Assembly: GCF_026914265.1 (NCBI RefSeq)
Contig: NC_069127.1
Location: forward strand, 67,219,080-67,283,079
Length of the DNA: 64,000 nucleotides
Direction: 5' to 3'
Source of the DNA: Mya arenaria
Lineage: Eukaryota > Mollusca > Bivalvia > Myida > Myidae
The position numbers and the translations under genes are program-made. Positions 1 to 12,017 of this stretch are shown piece after piece. The notes beneath the pieces are model-generated. The model ran no database searches. It saw nothing but the letters and a program-made list of their open reading frames with translations, and was not told the DNA's origin. How positions within the stretch are numbered: the stretch's first letter is position 1; every line of letters starts with the position of its first letter.

Positions 1-830
1 AAGCAATTTGAGAAAAGTCTAATTTGATAATTTACGACTCCTACTGCATTCAAGTTCCTGATAAGCTTGTTTTGTTTCTCGTTGTATTGCTACTTCGCTG
101 GTCATCGTTCCTAGATAAATGTTTGCCTTCGCACGTTTGTAAATATACAAAATATGACATCATTCCATGGGCGGCAGAATAACCAATGCGTATGTTAGCT
201 TTCATCCTTTGTAAACCATACAATTGATCTTGCTGATAAAATGTGTGTTCCAAACTTAGTACATTAACCTGCGGTCTTGACGGAAATGTGTTTACACAAC
301 AATGTTGGCGTAATACAATCACCAGAAAAGCGTCCTATTATGCTATCCCCTATATTATACGAACAGAGACTTCATAGAAAAGACCAGTAGTTCAATATTT
401 ACCTGTTTGCCTGCTTAAAAACACAATTGTCAACAGCCGACAATGAGACACAAAACGTCATAGGACGACACAGGTTGCACATGTTTAAATTAACATTATC
501 AGGGGTGTCTGAAAAGTGGAATCCACCGCAAGTTTAACCGGTTAACGACTTTTCAACCTCAAACTTGTCCCAACAATTATCAGTAAAAGTATAATTTAAC
601 GCAAACCCTTCTTCCATCTAGATGCAGTCCTAAGGACAGCCTGACGGTGTGTATCTACATCGATAAGAATCGAATTTTGTGAACGTCATGGTAAGGCATA
701 CGACACAAAAAGATGATACCTGAATTCGAATAAATCTGTCATATTTATTGAGAATACACCGCTTGTTTTGAAGAGATCCTTTTACGTGTAAACTGAGGCT
801 CTTTTGTATTAACATTGAGAGTAAATGAAA
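1..830 (+). repeat. Segmental block copy 1 (distal part)
   Basis: This stretch is a diverged copy of sequence seen again near 14030-14250 and 22250-22450 (start of the stretch) and near 23330-23500 (positions about 470-660). Shared landmarks are a tract with 'caatttgagaaaagtcta', a 'tcgttgtattgctact' segment, and a stretch around 'ggacagcctgacgg' that follows a splice-acceptor-like 'gcag'. No reading frame survives across it. It probably continues to the left of the window. Homology was judged by eye, so the ends are approximate. Confidence 0.55.
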
Positions 831-1999
831 TTAGAATTTAAACTGAACCTCAACAATGAGGGGGATAATAAAATGTGGTCTAAATAGATACCAACTACAT
901 GTTATTATAGGTATATAACAAGAGAAACCTCGCTTCTTTTAATCGGTCTATAAAAACAGTTTTTAGTTCAACCTTGCAGTGGGTGATTAAAATGGTTAAT
1001 TCACGGCCACGGCCTTAACACAAAGATATGGACTTATTATCAGAATCGATTGGGGCAATTCAATCATAAGTGGCATTATAAAAGGCATAAGAGCATAAAC
1101 ACCGAATATATTACATAAATGTCTTTACTTAATGGCAACTTAGTTAATTGGATTGGAAAGCCTTTAAAGGATTAAATAATGTCAGATCTTGGCTTATTTC
1201 TTAGCTTCCATGAAGGCGTTAGACATTGGATCAATGCGCAGCCAGTTATTTCTCCTCTCAATTTCTGACGGATAATGAGTACGATAATTCATTAAATGTT
1301 TACGGTCGTGGTGTCCTGAAGGTTATATGTTTGCATCATGTCCTTCAATTGTGTCTTGGTATATGATTGTGTTTGTAAAATTTGAATTACTTCATTCATG
1401 AGAACATTTTAACTTACAAATTGATCATGATGGAGTTCTTTTAAGTGGCGAATGCTTAATTACTTTTAATGTTACTATTTTTATGCACACCTTATAGAAA
1501 TAATATGTTTATGAAAAACCAAAGAAAACCAGTATTTCACCTTAAACCGTATTCATGTCGTGCAAGATTTAAGTTTTTTTAGTAATGCTTAACACGTTGA
1601 TTTGCTTCTCCTAGGGTAGATAATTTTTTAGGAGAACACTCTTATACTATCAATTTTAGATATTTAAAAGTTTACATTTACATAATTATAAAAATACTTT
1701 CAAATTTGTGCATTTATACGAAAAACGGCTAGTGATGAAAAACATTTCCAGAGGCTAAACTATTCATAGTTATGTGGTGAGAATTAAGTGGGTGTTCACA
1801 ATTGTCTTTGAAATTAATGTTTTTCCTTTACTACCTAATTAAACTAATTTCTTCGGTGTCTTATTATAGTACGTGCGTTTTTGTTTCTTGCGATATAATT
1901 ATTAAGTTTAATATTTCGAAGAAAATTTACCTGACTAAATTATACAGTATCCCTGCACACTTGGTTTACTTAATGTTTCAACGTTTCCCATGACAGTAA
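831..1999. other. No gene recognised
   Basis: AT-rich, with only short random open frames. No splice-supported exon, tRNA or transposon end was seen. Confidence 0.5.
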
Positions 2000-3560
2000 C
2001 ACATTTTATCGAGAGCAAACGACCAAGATGATAGCTCATAAAAGAACAAGAAAATATATCAGCATCCGGTATCATATGTAAATTAGAAAAACAAAATATA
2101 CTCTGAATTTAACAATCAGTTCTATTGCTAGTATACACTTTACCTTCAGAATTATTTTTGTATAAAATAAATATTCATGATTGTTAACACTAAAACATTT
2201 CGGAAAACTGCATGCTGATCAAAACAGCGTTAAAAGTGATTTTTCATCGTCTAAAAGCAAACCCTTCCAACGACTTGACATCTATGGGACGAATTTGGTA
2301 AACATGTAGATGAAACGAACGAGACAATAAGTGACAAAATGTGCAATTTTCGCTTCCCCTAATGGAAAATTCATACGCATTCTGCTTTTCAGGCTTAGCC
2401 GAAAACCAGAAGAGAATGGCACAATGAATACCTAATGAAAATCTATTGCTTTAGGAAGGCGATGTTCCGATGCAATTTTAGATATCTACATCAAAGGCAA
2501 TGCGCCACGGCTATAGGCTAATACTGTGCATTCCACGTTCTACTATTTACTTTTGTGTATTTTATTATATGAACGGTACATACGAACAAAGCGGCTTTAA
2601 GTCGCATAAACTTTTAAAACTGTGTACTTGAAACCATACAGGCATTGTCGTCATAAAGTGTTAATCTAAACATATTCAAAACTTGTCGCATGCTTTTAGA
2701 GACGGAATGTGCGTTTCTCATCAATGTATGCCTTTGAAGTGGAACAATTTGAGAAGAGTCTAATAAATAATTGAAGACTTCTAATACATTAGCATTTCTG
2801 TCGGATTTTACTTGTTTCTCGCGATATTGCTTCGTACTAGTTTTAGAATCAAAATGTGTGTTTGTTTGTTTTTAAATGCTTTTCATGGATAGCGGAAATA
2901 CACCTGTATATTATCATTCAAATGTATTATTTGTTCTACACACATTCTCCATGAGAGGTATTACGTAGGCAAAAATTTAATATGAAACAAAACAAAACAT
3001 ATCAGCCTCACTTTGAGTTTGACAGTTCATGGCAATGGAAAGTGCACCACTGTCAACACCCACTAGCGTCTTCTTCTTTTAACCGGTCTACTATTTTCAA
3101 GAATCACTCCTAATTCTAATAACCTCAAATGATAAGACCATGTACCAACTAAGACTGCATAAGCTCTTGGTCTGATAATTAGTACTATTTATCTTACGGT
3201 TTTAATGATAAAATAATTGGAACCAAACTGTTAATAGTTTATGAATTGATAATTTGGCCCTTGGCTTGTGCCTTTGTGACTATTGGAATATTCCCTCCCT
3301 GTTGTTTTTATTGTATTCTTGAAACCCTCTTTTGCCTCTGAATACAAAGGCATCTATCAACATAGTAAACATACATTTGAACAATATAACAAGGTGTCAT
3401 TTAACTTTCACAAAAGTTAAATGTATGTGTCAAGGTAGATTTTAGGTAATGTTGTATATTATGCATACGCTGATTACATATATATTCTGACTGATTTGCA
3501 TTATAACTAGACATACATAAGCATTATAAAGTGTGAATATAACATAATGACGCCAAACTA
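2000..3560 (+). repeat. Segmental block copy 2 (proximal part)
   Basis: Positions 2010-2100 match 12030-12120: a 'gagagcaaa' start, then 'agctcataaaagaa' against 'agctcgtaaaagaa'. The module 'gagacggaatgtgcg' at about 2700 recurs near 13180 and 21585. A 'cataaagtgt' submodule appears twice, at about 2650 and 3525, as it does in the other copies. The copy is heavily diverged and non-coding now. The pearl-like element that follows marks where the homology is lost. Confidence 0.5.
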
Positions 3561-3799
3561 AGACAGCTGACATTTTAATTGAAATGATAATAAAATAAAG
3601 ACGATGTTGTTAAGTATATTAAAAAAGTTGTATTCTAATGCTACGTGTTGATCATTCGAGTTGATGAAGACTAAACTCTTATCACTAATGGTAAAATTGT
3701 GGATCATTAAAAATTGACTTTTTTGAAAAGAAAACAATAAAAAACAAAGAGTTTAGCTTACAGAGTATGCAGATGGGTTTTAGCGTTCTCAAGTTATTG

Positions 3800-4390
3800 A
3801 GAGGAAACAGAATGTGACGTACGAACTGACTGACAGACGGACAGGGCAAAAACAATATGTCTCCCCATGAATTGGTGAGACAAAATTCTCGAAACCTTTT
3901 GAAATAGTATTTACGATGGGCCTAATGTTAGATTCATAACAGGTAACTATCAATTTGTTGAAGCCTTGTGCAAGAGTCATGTACGAAGCCAATGCGTCAA
4001 ATGCTTATATAGTTTCATAAAAGGTAAACATATATTACAAAGTATTTTGAAAGACATATGTGTTACGCCAATACGTACCATGCAAAAGCTAGATTCCTGA
4101 AATTTTAGACAACAGTTGTCGCATCCTTGTACAAGAGACATGCACGACCCTAATTAGCTCAATGCTGATTTTAAATCCATAAAAAGGTACATGAAGCTTG
4201 TTGAAGACTTCCGAAAGTATTATAAAGGACTCTAGTATCTTCGACACTAATTCTAACTCAAAGTTATGTATAATGTTTCATGAATCTTTCGAAAGATATA
4301 CGGACGACACCAATGGGCTCAACGCAAACTTGAGATTTATTTTAAGGTTAATATTAAGTTATAGAAGAAGTCAACAAAAGTAGCTAGAAA
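3800..4390. mobile_element. Pearl-like non-autonomous element
   Basis: It begins with a 'gactgacagacggacag' tract and a small hairpin (gtctccccat/ggtgagac, about 3858-3883). About two and a half imperfect repeats of roughly 170-200 bp follow. Each has a 'caagag-catgtacgac' motif, 'aatg' plus a short spacer, and a 'tttcataaaaggta' type end. The pattern of terminal hairpin, ACGG-type microsatellite and tandem core resembles the pearl family known from bivalves. Family assignment is inferred. The ends are approximate. Confidence 0.4.
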
Positions 4391-6690
4391 GCACAGTGGT
4401 GGATATTATTATTTAAGGTAACCTCATCTAGTATATGCAATATATAGCCATAACGAGAGAACACTGCTGAATTTAAAATGCGTACCTCGAGGAAAATGTT
4501 TAATTGTATCCGTAAATTAGTCCGATTATGATTAAGCGTTACTTTCATAGTGTAGTATTTAATAGAACCAATCTAATGTCTTCGGGACGGCCATTTTATA
4601 TCGAAATTCGACTTTTGCCATATAGATCTATCTATATCTCGTAGTTGGATTCGACATTATTTTTTCTGTCATAGAACTGTCGAAGTAATTGAAATGTTTT
4701 AAAAGGAAAAGCCTTTTTAATGAAAGCCAACTTCGAGATATTAATAAGGTCGCCGAATAATATTGGATAAATGGTCCCGTTTATATTTTCAATCTAAGAG
4801 TGAAGATTCCGGTCCTAAAGTTTACAGAGTTTACAGTGACCTTTGCACTTCCCAAAACATCGCCGGATACACAGATAATAGTTCTAAGAAACATCGTTAA
4901 AAGATGTTTCTTTTAAACTGTGAAAGTAAGTCGAATCGAATAAGATTTTGTCATTAACTTTACATTTGTTAAATGTTCGCTATTTCTATGTAACAAACGA
5001 CAACAAGAACCATAAATTGTAGACGAAAAACGTGATGTATGCATTTCCATGCATTGTCTTGTTACTTTAATGCAAGCATTATCAGCATTGTGCATGTAGA
5101 TTATATTAGTATGGTATTTTACAGACGTGGTAGAACAGGAGGTACCTTCAACACATAATGAAATCCAGCACCGATTAAGGTTGGCGTGGCTCGTCAGCGG
5201 AAAACACAAGTTATTTGCATTTGTCAAACTTATTTACATTTGCCAGTCTGCGATACATTCTGTAAATAATGGTGCTCCTTCTATTTGCTTTCAGGTCCGC
5301 GTTCGGTGATGAGCAATATGACCAGACGACAGCTTGTCGATAAAAAACTGACGGAAAAGTAATCGCAAGCAAGCTGCAATCCTTTTTCTGTTTTTCATAG
5401 GCTTTGACTCAGTTCACATAACTTGATACTGGTTGCATTAATCACAAAATGCGTTCAAAGATACGCAACAAATCATGCCGAGAATTGATCAAAGTTAATT
5501 GGAGCATACTCCATTATTTTTCGAACCACTAGGGATATGCCGAAGAGTTTCGATAAAAGAATCTGCTGTAAATGTCGGTTCAATTTTCATTGTGTGTAAA
5601 ATGTGAAATTGACACCTTTGTTAGTTTATTCCTTAGCTGGGATCATTTGCAATGAAAGACGATGTTCGAATTCTTCTCATGTTCAGTTTGTTAAAAGGCG
5701 TGACGTGATGATAACTGCTGTGCTGTATTCCGTTAACAGTTCTTCAATGTTATGAGTGAGTGTTCAGAAAGTTCGATTTCAATGTAGGTCGCAAAAATTA
5801 ATTTAGTGGGTCACCTTTTAAACTAATTAACATATTTTAGATGATAGATTCAGTAAATGACTGATCCCATATATATGTTTAAGTAATAAAGGTTTCTAGC
5901 ACTTGATGAACAAAGTATATCGAACAGCAAACATTCAGAGATCAGTACATAGGAAAGATAATTATTTATAAGTAAAGAAATAACTTTTTTCTGTTTTCTG
6001 ATATAAATATTATTATACAAAACTAGCACTTATATACATTTATGACAAAAGATCGTTGTTAGTATTTACTGATTTAACTTAATGTCGTCGTAAGGTCCTG
6101 AAAGTAAAAACAATGTGTATTGAAGGTGACAAGCTGACAGAGAATAACTGATAAGCCGAAAGGCACGAATTTTTATAACTCGATACAATTGTACAATTCA
6201 CGATTAAAAAAAATGCCTAAATAATTAAAGTTCATCTTTTAGAATTAACAGATTTTCTTCTCGAATTTAAAAACACCTGCTCCATTACATTCGTTAACAT
6301 TACGACTCGATTCCCCGGGTTTCCACTGTGTCTTACCAAAGGACAACAAAACCTGGACAAAACAGGGTCTTTGTCAAGTTTAATCTTCAAATACCATGAC
6401 AAACGTGCGATGACATTATTGAGAAAGGTTTAGCAAGGTTGCCAGTTTTTATTGTTTCTTTTTAAGGGCGATTGTTCCTGCGGTAATGTACGAATGTCCA
6501 TCACTGAGTATGATATTAAATGAAACGAGACCTCGATCTAAAGCAGACACCTTGAACTGCATCGTCGGCAACCACGGTACTTCCTTCCGTTACACTGCAT
6601 ACATACTGTGGGACAATTGACTGACAAAATCTCGTTTTAAAAAATATGCATGGGTTACACTCAAATTTTGTTCAATAACATTTCAGTGTC
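4391..6690. other. No gene recognised
   Basis: AT-rich sequence with short frames on both strands, none with a recognisable domain or codon pattern. The overlapping frames at 4913-5309 lie on opposite strands and look coincidental. Confidence 0.5.
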
Positions 6691-6691
6691 A

Positions 6692-6800
6692 GTACCCTCC
6701 GTGGCCGTCTGGTCTTGGCTACTGCCAAATATTATTGTACTGAGAAGGCGGACCCGTTTCAACTCCGGCAATCGCCAGAGTATTTTTTCAATCGTAAAGC
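6692..6800 (+). repeat. Possible tRNA-derived SINE head
   Basis: A tRNA-like stretch has an A-box-like segment (ggccgtctggtcttggc) and, about 45 bp on, a B-box-like segment (cgtttcaactccgg). The spacing suits an internal pol III promoter. No complete cloverleaf can be drawn and no tail or target duplication was found, so this is a weak call. Confidence 0.3.
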
Positions 6801-7350
6801 ATCTGGTACTTTGCGGAACCAATAAAACTGATTCATTAATTATTCATGATTACGAGATTGTCTTGGCCAATTGCTTTTACATCGCTTCGTAGATTCATTC
6901 GAAAATTGCCTAAAACTTCATATCATTGGTCTCATTAATTTGTTATAAAAATAGTTTCAGAATCTTATGACCGCTATTGCTAAAAACAAATTCTTTCAAA
7001 TCTTTAGAAACACTGTTCGTTAAAATCACATTTACCAAGCTAATTGGCAAGCAACATTTGGTGTGAAGCTAGAGGTATTTTCAAATATTGGATCTCTCAA
7101 TTGCTCAAGGTTAGCTTTTTGCATAAATATTAGTATAAGATTTAGTGCTCATTAACCGATATAAGGTCCCAGTGAATTCCTAGTTTTCATTTAAAATAAA
7201 AATTTATTTCCTGAATGTGATAAATAGCTCTAAAATTGCCATTGTACCGGGACCATTGGATGCATGTTACCATTATTTATATCAGTAGTTTTCTCTGTTC
7301 TCAACATTTATAACTTAAATTCAAACGAAAAAGAAACTTTATATAAAAAG

Positions 7351-7422
7351 TGACCCCGACGTGATTTGAACACGCAACCTTCTGATCTGGAGTCAGACGC
7401 GCTACCGTTGCGCCACAGGGCC
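7351..7422 (-). tRNA. tRNA-Trp (anticodon CCA)
   Basis: The reverse complement folds into a full 72-nt cloverleaf. It has a 7-bp acceptor stem (GGCCCTG with CGGGGTC, including two G-T pairs), a 4-bp D stem (GCGC/GCGC), a TCTGA/TCAGA anticodon stem with loop CTCCAGA giving anticodon CCA, a T loop TTCAAAT and discriminator A. The body matches the usual animal tRNA-Trp pattern. No intron is present. A run of T lies just after the gene on the minus strand and would serve as pol III terminator. All four stems pair, so this copy is likely functional. Confidence 0.95.
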
Positions 7423-10400
7423 TTGCTGACCAATGATGTTCAAAAGTTTAATATCAACATAACACTAATATTCGCAATTTGCCTTATGATCCAAAGTATA
7501 CTATACTTTTGAATGTCAATAAAGTACAAATTATTTTGAATTATAACTTCATGATTTAAGTTTCAATGACAAGCGATATAGCAATAGTTTTAAGGAGGGT
7601 ACCAGGAGGAAAGCCATGATTTGACCTACAACTTTAAATTGCTTTTTTAATCGATCAAAACCATCTACATCTAGGTGCAAATTACCACATATATGAGCTC
7701 TATATATTACCATTCACGTGAACAACAGCATTTCTACAAAATCCGAAATGTATTGCCAGAATTAAAAGACTATTAACAAAGAATTCTTTTCATAAAATAA
7801 TGAAAAACACTTAACTTTTTAACGCATGTGTGACTTCTAAATCATTTCTCATTACTAAGATATGCTTACTAAACAAAGAATCACGGCACACACATCGTCA
7901 CATCGTCCTGCAAAAGTCCGCCAAGTTTTGGCCAAGGATTGCTTCGTTAAAAAAACAAGCAAATTTAAAATATTTCACACGCGTAGAAGCAGAATATAAG
8001 ATAATCTTTATAGGCTAAGAAATATTTTGATATATTATCTGTTAAAAAAATTATTTAGAAATTAACGACATTTACTTGTATGTTTACATAGGGTTCCACC
8101 CGTGGTGACCTATGTGAGAGCTCAATTGAAGTCATGTAATTCCTAACCCTGATTACGGATTCAGATAAAAAGTATTTAATAAGTGTGTTTTTCTATACAT
8201 GTCCATATGGAAACAGGACAGGGCAATTATTAACCCGGATGAGCCTTTATTCATTTATTCCCGTTCAGTGTTCGCAATTTCCAAATCTCAATATTACAAT
8301 GTATTTGTAGAATTAAAAAATAGATTGAACTTAAACAGTCAGCCTCAAAAAATGATTGAAGCAAATCCACATTTTACGAATAATGCCACTGAATAATTTA
8401 TTTTCTCAACAAAACATTTTATCTGCAATTATTAAATCATATCATTATACTGTGATAATTACTTGTTATCATTTGTCTCAATTGTACAAATCAATCAACA
8501 TGATATGACATGCTGGCCTTTCATAATATTTTAATATTTTAATTTGATCAAATTTAAAGAAGATCCTTATTGTACAATTTGGCATTAACCCTTCATCTTT
8601 AAGTGACGTGGTACTTAGTTGATGAGAAGGAAGATAAATTTATGATCATTGCATATGTCTACTGAACGAATAAAAGTTGACATTTCATTAGGTTTTTGGT
8701 TTTAAATATTCCCTGGCAGTTTGTATTAAGATATAATTGTAAGGCCTCTGCTCATCACCATTACAAAGCTTTCCTCGAAATAAAGCTTTTCGGAGCAATT
8801 GAAACTTAAATTGTACGTATTTATTCATTTTCCATGGTAACCACTTGCTCCAATATCTAGGAATTACGTTATTTTTCTTTATAATAGACATTATTTCATG
8901 ACGGGAAACCCACGTACAATTTGTATAAATGGCTTTAACACGTTGGATGATTACGTTTATTCGCTTACAGAATTAGGGAAGTTGTCAGACTTTAATTTAA
9001 AGTTTATTGATCACTTTGTAGCCAATAATTGCCTATGATTGTTCCTGAAGTTCGTATAAGAAAGACTATTTAAAATCATAAGGTCATGTTTTGGAAACAG
9101 TTATAACCCACTCTTCTTAAAGTGATTTTTTACTTTACCAAAATGTCTGTATTAGTTAACTATGTAGAACGTTTACAACGACATGTTATCTATAAGGTCC
9201 GTTTCCGCTGAAACCCGAGAACAGAAGCATGTATGTTGGTTATGTTTGGCAAAAATATCCGACTTACATTGTGGTGTATTTAGCTGCCATTCTTTTTGCC
9301 TTCATTTCAGTTTTGATGCAGCTTTACGTTAACGTACTAAAACTCTCAATAATCTCGTCTTACCTTAACGCAGGCCTTCCACACGGTGCGAACTATGAAA
9401 TAATGGAAATAAGGGCTTGCCCTTTTTTGTGTTATCCTTGGTGTTGGTGTGTATGTCATAGTTTTCTCGTATGTGATATAGTATTTAATAATGCTCATTA
9501 TTTTATCCTATGTTATGTTGTTAACTATGTATATGCTTCCTATGCCGAAATAAATCTAAATCTAACTTGTCACATGTTGTTTTAACATAACGTTTTCCAG
9601 TTCAACCTGCTGACTCAAACCATCATAATGCAGCATAAGCCCCGAATCAGCTTTAGTTTTTGGTCATTATTTTGTCTGGCCTTAGAATTGTGTTTTAGTG
9701 ATGTTAACTTTGTTTGTGTATCCAAATGACCTCTCCTAACCTTTTTGACCTTTTGGTCTTCAAAAACGATATTTTAGCAAGGATCAACTTTTGCTGAAAC
9801 GTTCATGCTTTAAGTATCTTAGTGTTAACACTCCTAATGATTTGCCATACTAGATTTTGTCATAAACATTTTTTTTTCAAAAACTTGAGCGAGTATCTAT
9901 CTGCGATTTTTCCCTAACCGACTTTGATGCTATGCTCCACCCACTTATCTACCTTATTAGCATATAGTAAGTCAGTGGACCTCATTGGGATTCTGTTGGT
10001 ATGTACGTACATAAAGCGTCGTGTTGACCTCGGGAGTTTATAAGGCATTGTAGGAGACTCTTTCATAGTTACATACTAACATTTTTTAAGTAGGCTTGAA
10101 ATGTGTATTATTTGTTGATGTACTAATTGCTTTATTAGTGATAAAAAACTGGATAAGATAAAATGTGACTTGTTTTCTTTCTACGATAATATAGTAGTTG
10201 TGGTGATTTGCACAGAAAAAGCTGGGTAACAATTTAGGAGTTCGCGTCCATGAACATGCCAGACATAGGAAATAATAATCATTAGTACCAGGATGTAAGT
10301 TTTGTGTTTCTTTTCAAGCCTGTATAATTTTTTGATTGTGCAACAACTTAAAAGTACGGTTTGGCACAATAACATTTAAGAGGTCTACATCAAAGAAGTT

Positions 10401-10850
10401 TAGGTACTTGAGCCCAATGTGTTTTGTCCCTTGTTCTGTTCACTGAATATAATATTTATAAAGGTTACTAGTAAGTTAATTATTCTACTAAAAAACGATA
10501 CATTATGATAGCGTTTTCAAACGCAATATGTATTTTGCAAAATTATTATTAATAGCTGTAAGTTTCCATTAAAATGTCTTTGATTTTTTCTATAAAGGTC
10601 TATTAATTCCTGTTGTGTCTATACATAGGTAATAGTGTTATCATGGGTTTTGTTTCAATATATATGATAACATACATCCATTCTGGTATTTTATTTAATA
10701 CAGATTTAGAATTTAGAAGAACGTTTGGCAGATTTTGTTCCGCATCACTAATGCATACTTCTTGGGGATTCTTTATTAATGTTTAAGTGGACACTCTATT
10801 ACGTTAAAAGTTGGAATACTATTTATACTTCATTTATTACATAATATATA
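7423..10850. other. No gene recognised; possible LINE tail
   Basis: Mostly AT-rich unique-looking sequence. The stretch ending near 9565 finishes in 'aataaatctaaatctaac', the type of short tail repeat that ends some LINEs. No upstream coding part was recognised. The 118-codon frame at 9229-9585 is hydrophobic and AT-driven, without a recognisable domain. Confidence 0.4.
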
Positions 10851-10854
10851 CACT

Positions 10855-11425
10855 TCAACTTCCATTCTGTAAAATAACTGCCTTTTGGTTTTTGCGTTCG
10901 ATAAACGCAACATCTTCGGATTTGTTCGGATCGCAATTTATCGCATAACAATATAATTGAAAACTATTGATCTTGTTTTTGTTTGTATTCTGTCAGCAAG
11001 TCCCGTAAAATATAAATCAATATTTAAGAAAGTGTTAATTTATTATATTTTAAATATATTGTTGCCATAAGAGTTTCATTTTTACATTTAAAGTGATTTC
11101 AAGTGATTGATCTTTTCCTGCGTTATTGTGACGTCATTTGAAAAAATGTTTCCAGGTACAGTCGGGTAGTTCTATTTACTGAAGGGATAAGAAAAGATTA
11201 GTGAAAGGTTTCTTTTAATGATGAAGTATTGTTTAAACAATTCATGAATGAAATAATGAACTATTGGTATAAATATAAGGAATGAATTGCAGGGTTGATG
11301 TCATTATCGGGGATATGAACGCAATTGGGCTGGTCACAGAACGCTTGGAGTCCTCCCAGCCCAATCGCGTTCATACCCTGACTATGACATCAACCCCGCA
11401 ATTGATTCCATAAATATTGTATGTG
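10855..11425 (+). repeat. Interspersed repeat with long palindrome, copy 1
   Basis: Positions 11284-11412 form a long hairpin. The arm 'ttgatgtcattatcgggg' plus 'gaacgcaattgggctgg' is followed, after a short loop, by its near-perfect complement. About 430 bp upstream (10855-11283) match the reverse complement of 24890-25215, so the hairpin is one end of a larger repeat present in both orientations. Non-coding. Possibly a foldback DNA transposon or a non-autonomous element with a terminal hairpin. Confidence 0.65.
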
Positions 11426-11681
11426 ATACAATCGAAAAAATGCGGCTTGCGATGTAAACCTGTACCATAGGCGATTATATTTTAGCGGAAATCATAATAA
11501 TGACGTGGAGTGCTATCAAGTTTCCCATCAACTGTCTTTAAAATTAAAGTATTTCCTTTCATATCAAATAACACAGACAATCATATTAAGGGCGTTTCTT
11601 TCTTATTATTGACTTTTCGTCTGGTATTTTACCAGATAACATTTTAATGTTTCGATCACAACATTTTGGTGATTTAATTAC

Positions 11682-12015
11682 ACATCATCCCTGCATAATG
11701 TCCTAACATCCCTGCATAATGCCCTAACATCCCTGCATAATGTCCTAACATCCCTGCATAATGCCCTAACATCCCTGCATAATGCCCTAACATCTCTGCA
11801 TAATGTCCTAACATCCCTGCATAATGTCCTAACATCCCTGCATAATGCCCTAACATCCCTGCATAATGTCCTAACATCCCTGCATAATGCCCTATCATCC
11901 CGGCATAATGTCCTAACATCCCTGCATAATGCCCTAACATACCTGCATAATGTCCTAACATCCCTGTATAATGTCCTAACATCCCTGCATAATGCCCTAA
12001 CATCCCTGCATAATA
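11682..12015. repeat. 21-bp tandem satellite (about 16 units)
   Basis: The unit is 'acatccctgcataatgtcct' plus one base, varying mainly as tgtcc/tgccc. As 21 is a multiple of three, the minus strand stays open for 109 codons and reads as MLGHYAG repeated about fifteen times. No flanking coding sequence, signal peptide or splice context supports a real protein. It sits at the left edge of a segmental block copy. Confidence 0.9.
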
Positions 12016-12017
12016 AC

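Noticed and set aside
11674-12003. 109-codon minus-strand frame of MLGHYAG repeats
   Set aside because: Explained by the 21-bp satellite. No flanking gene structure.
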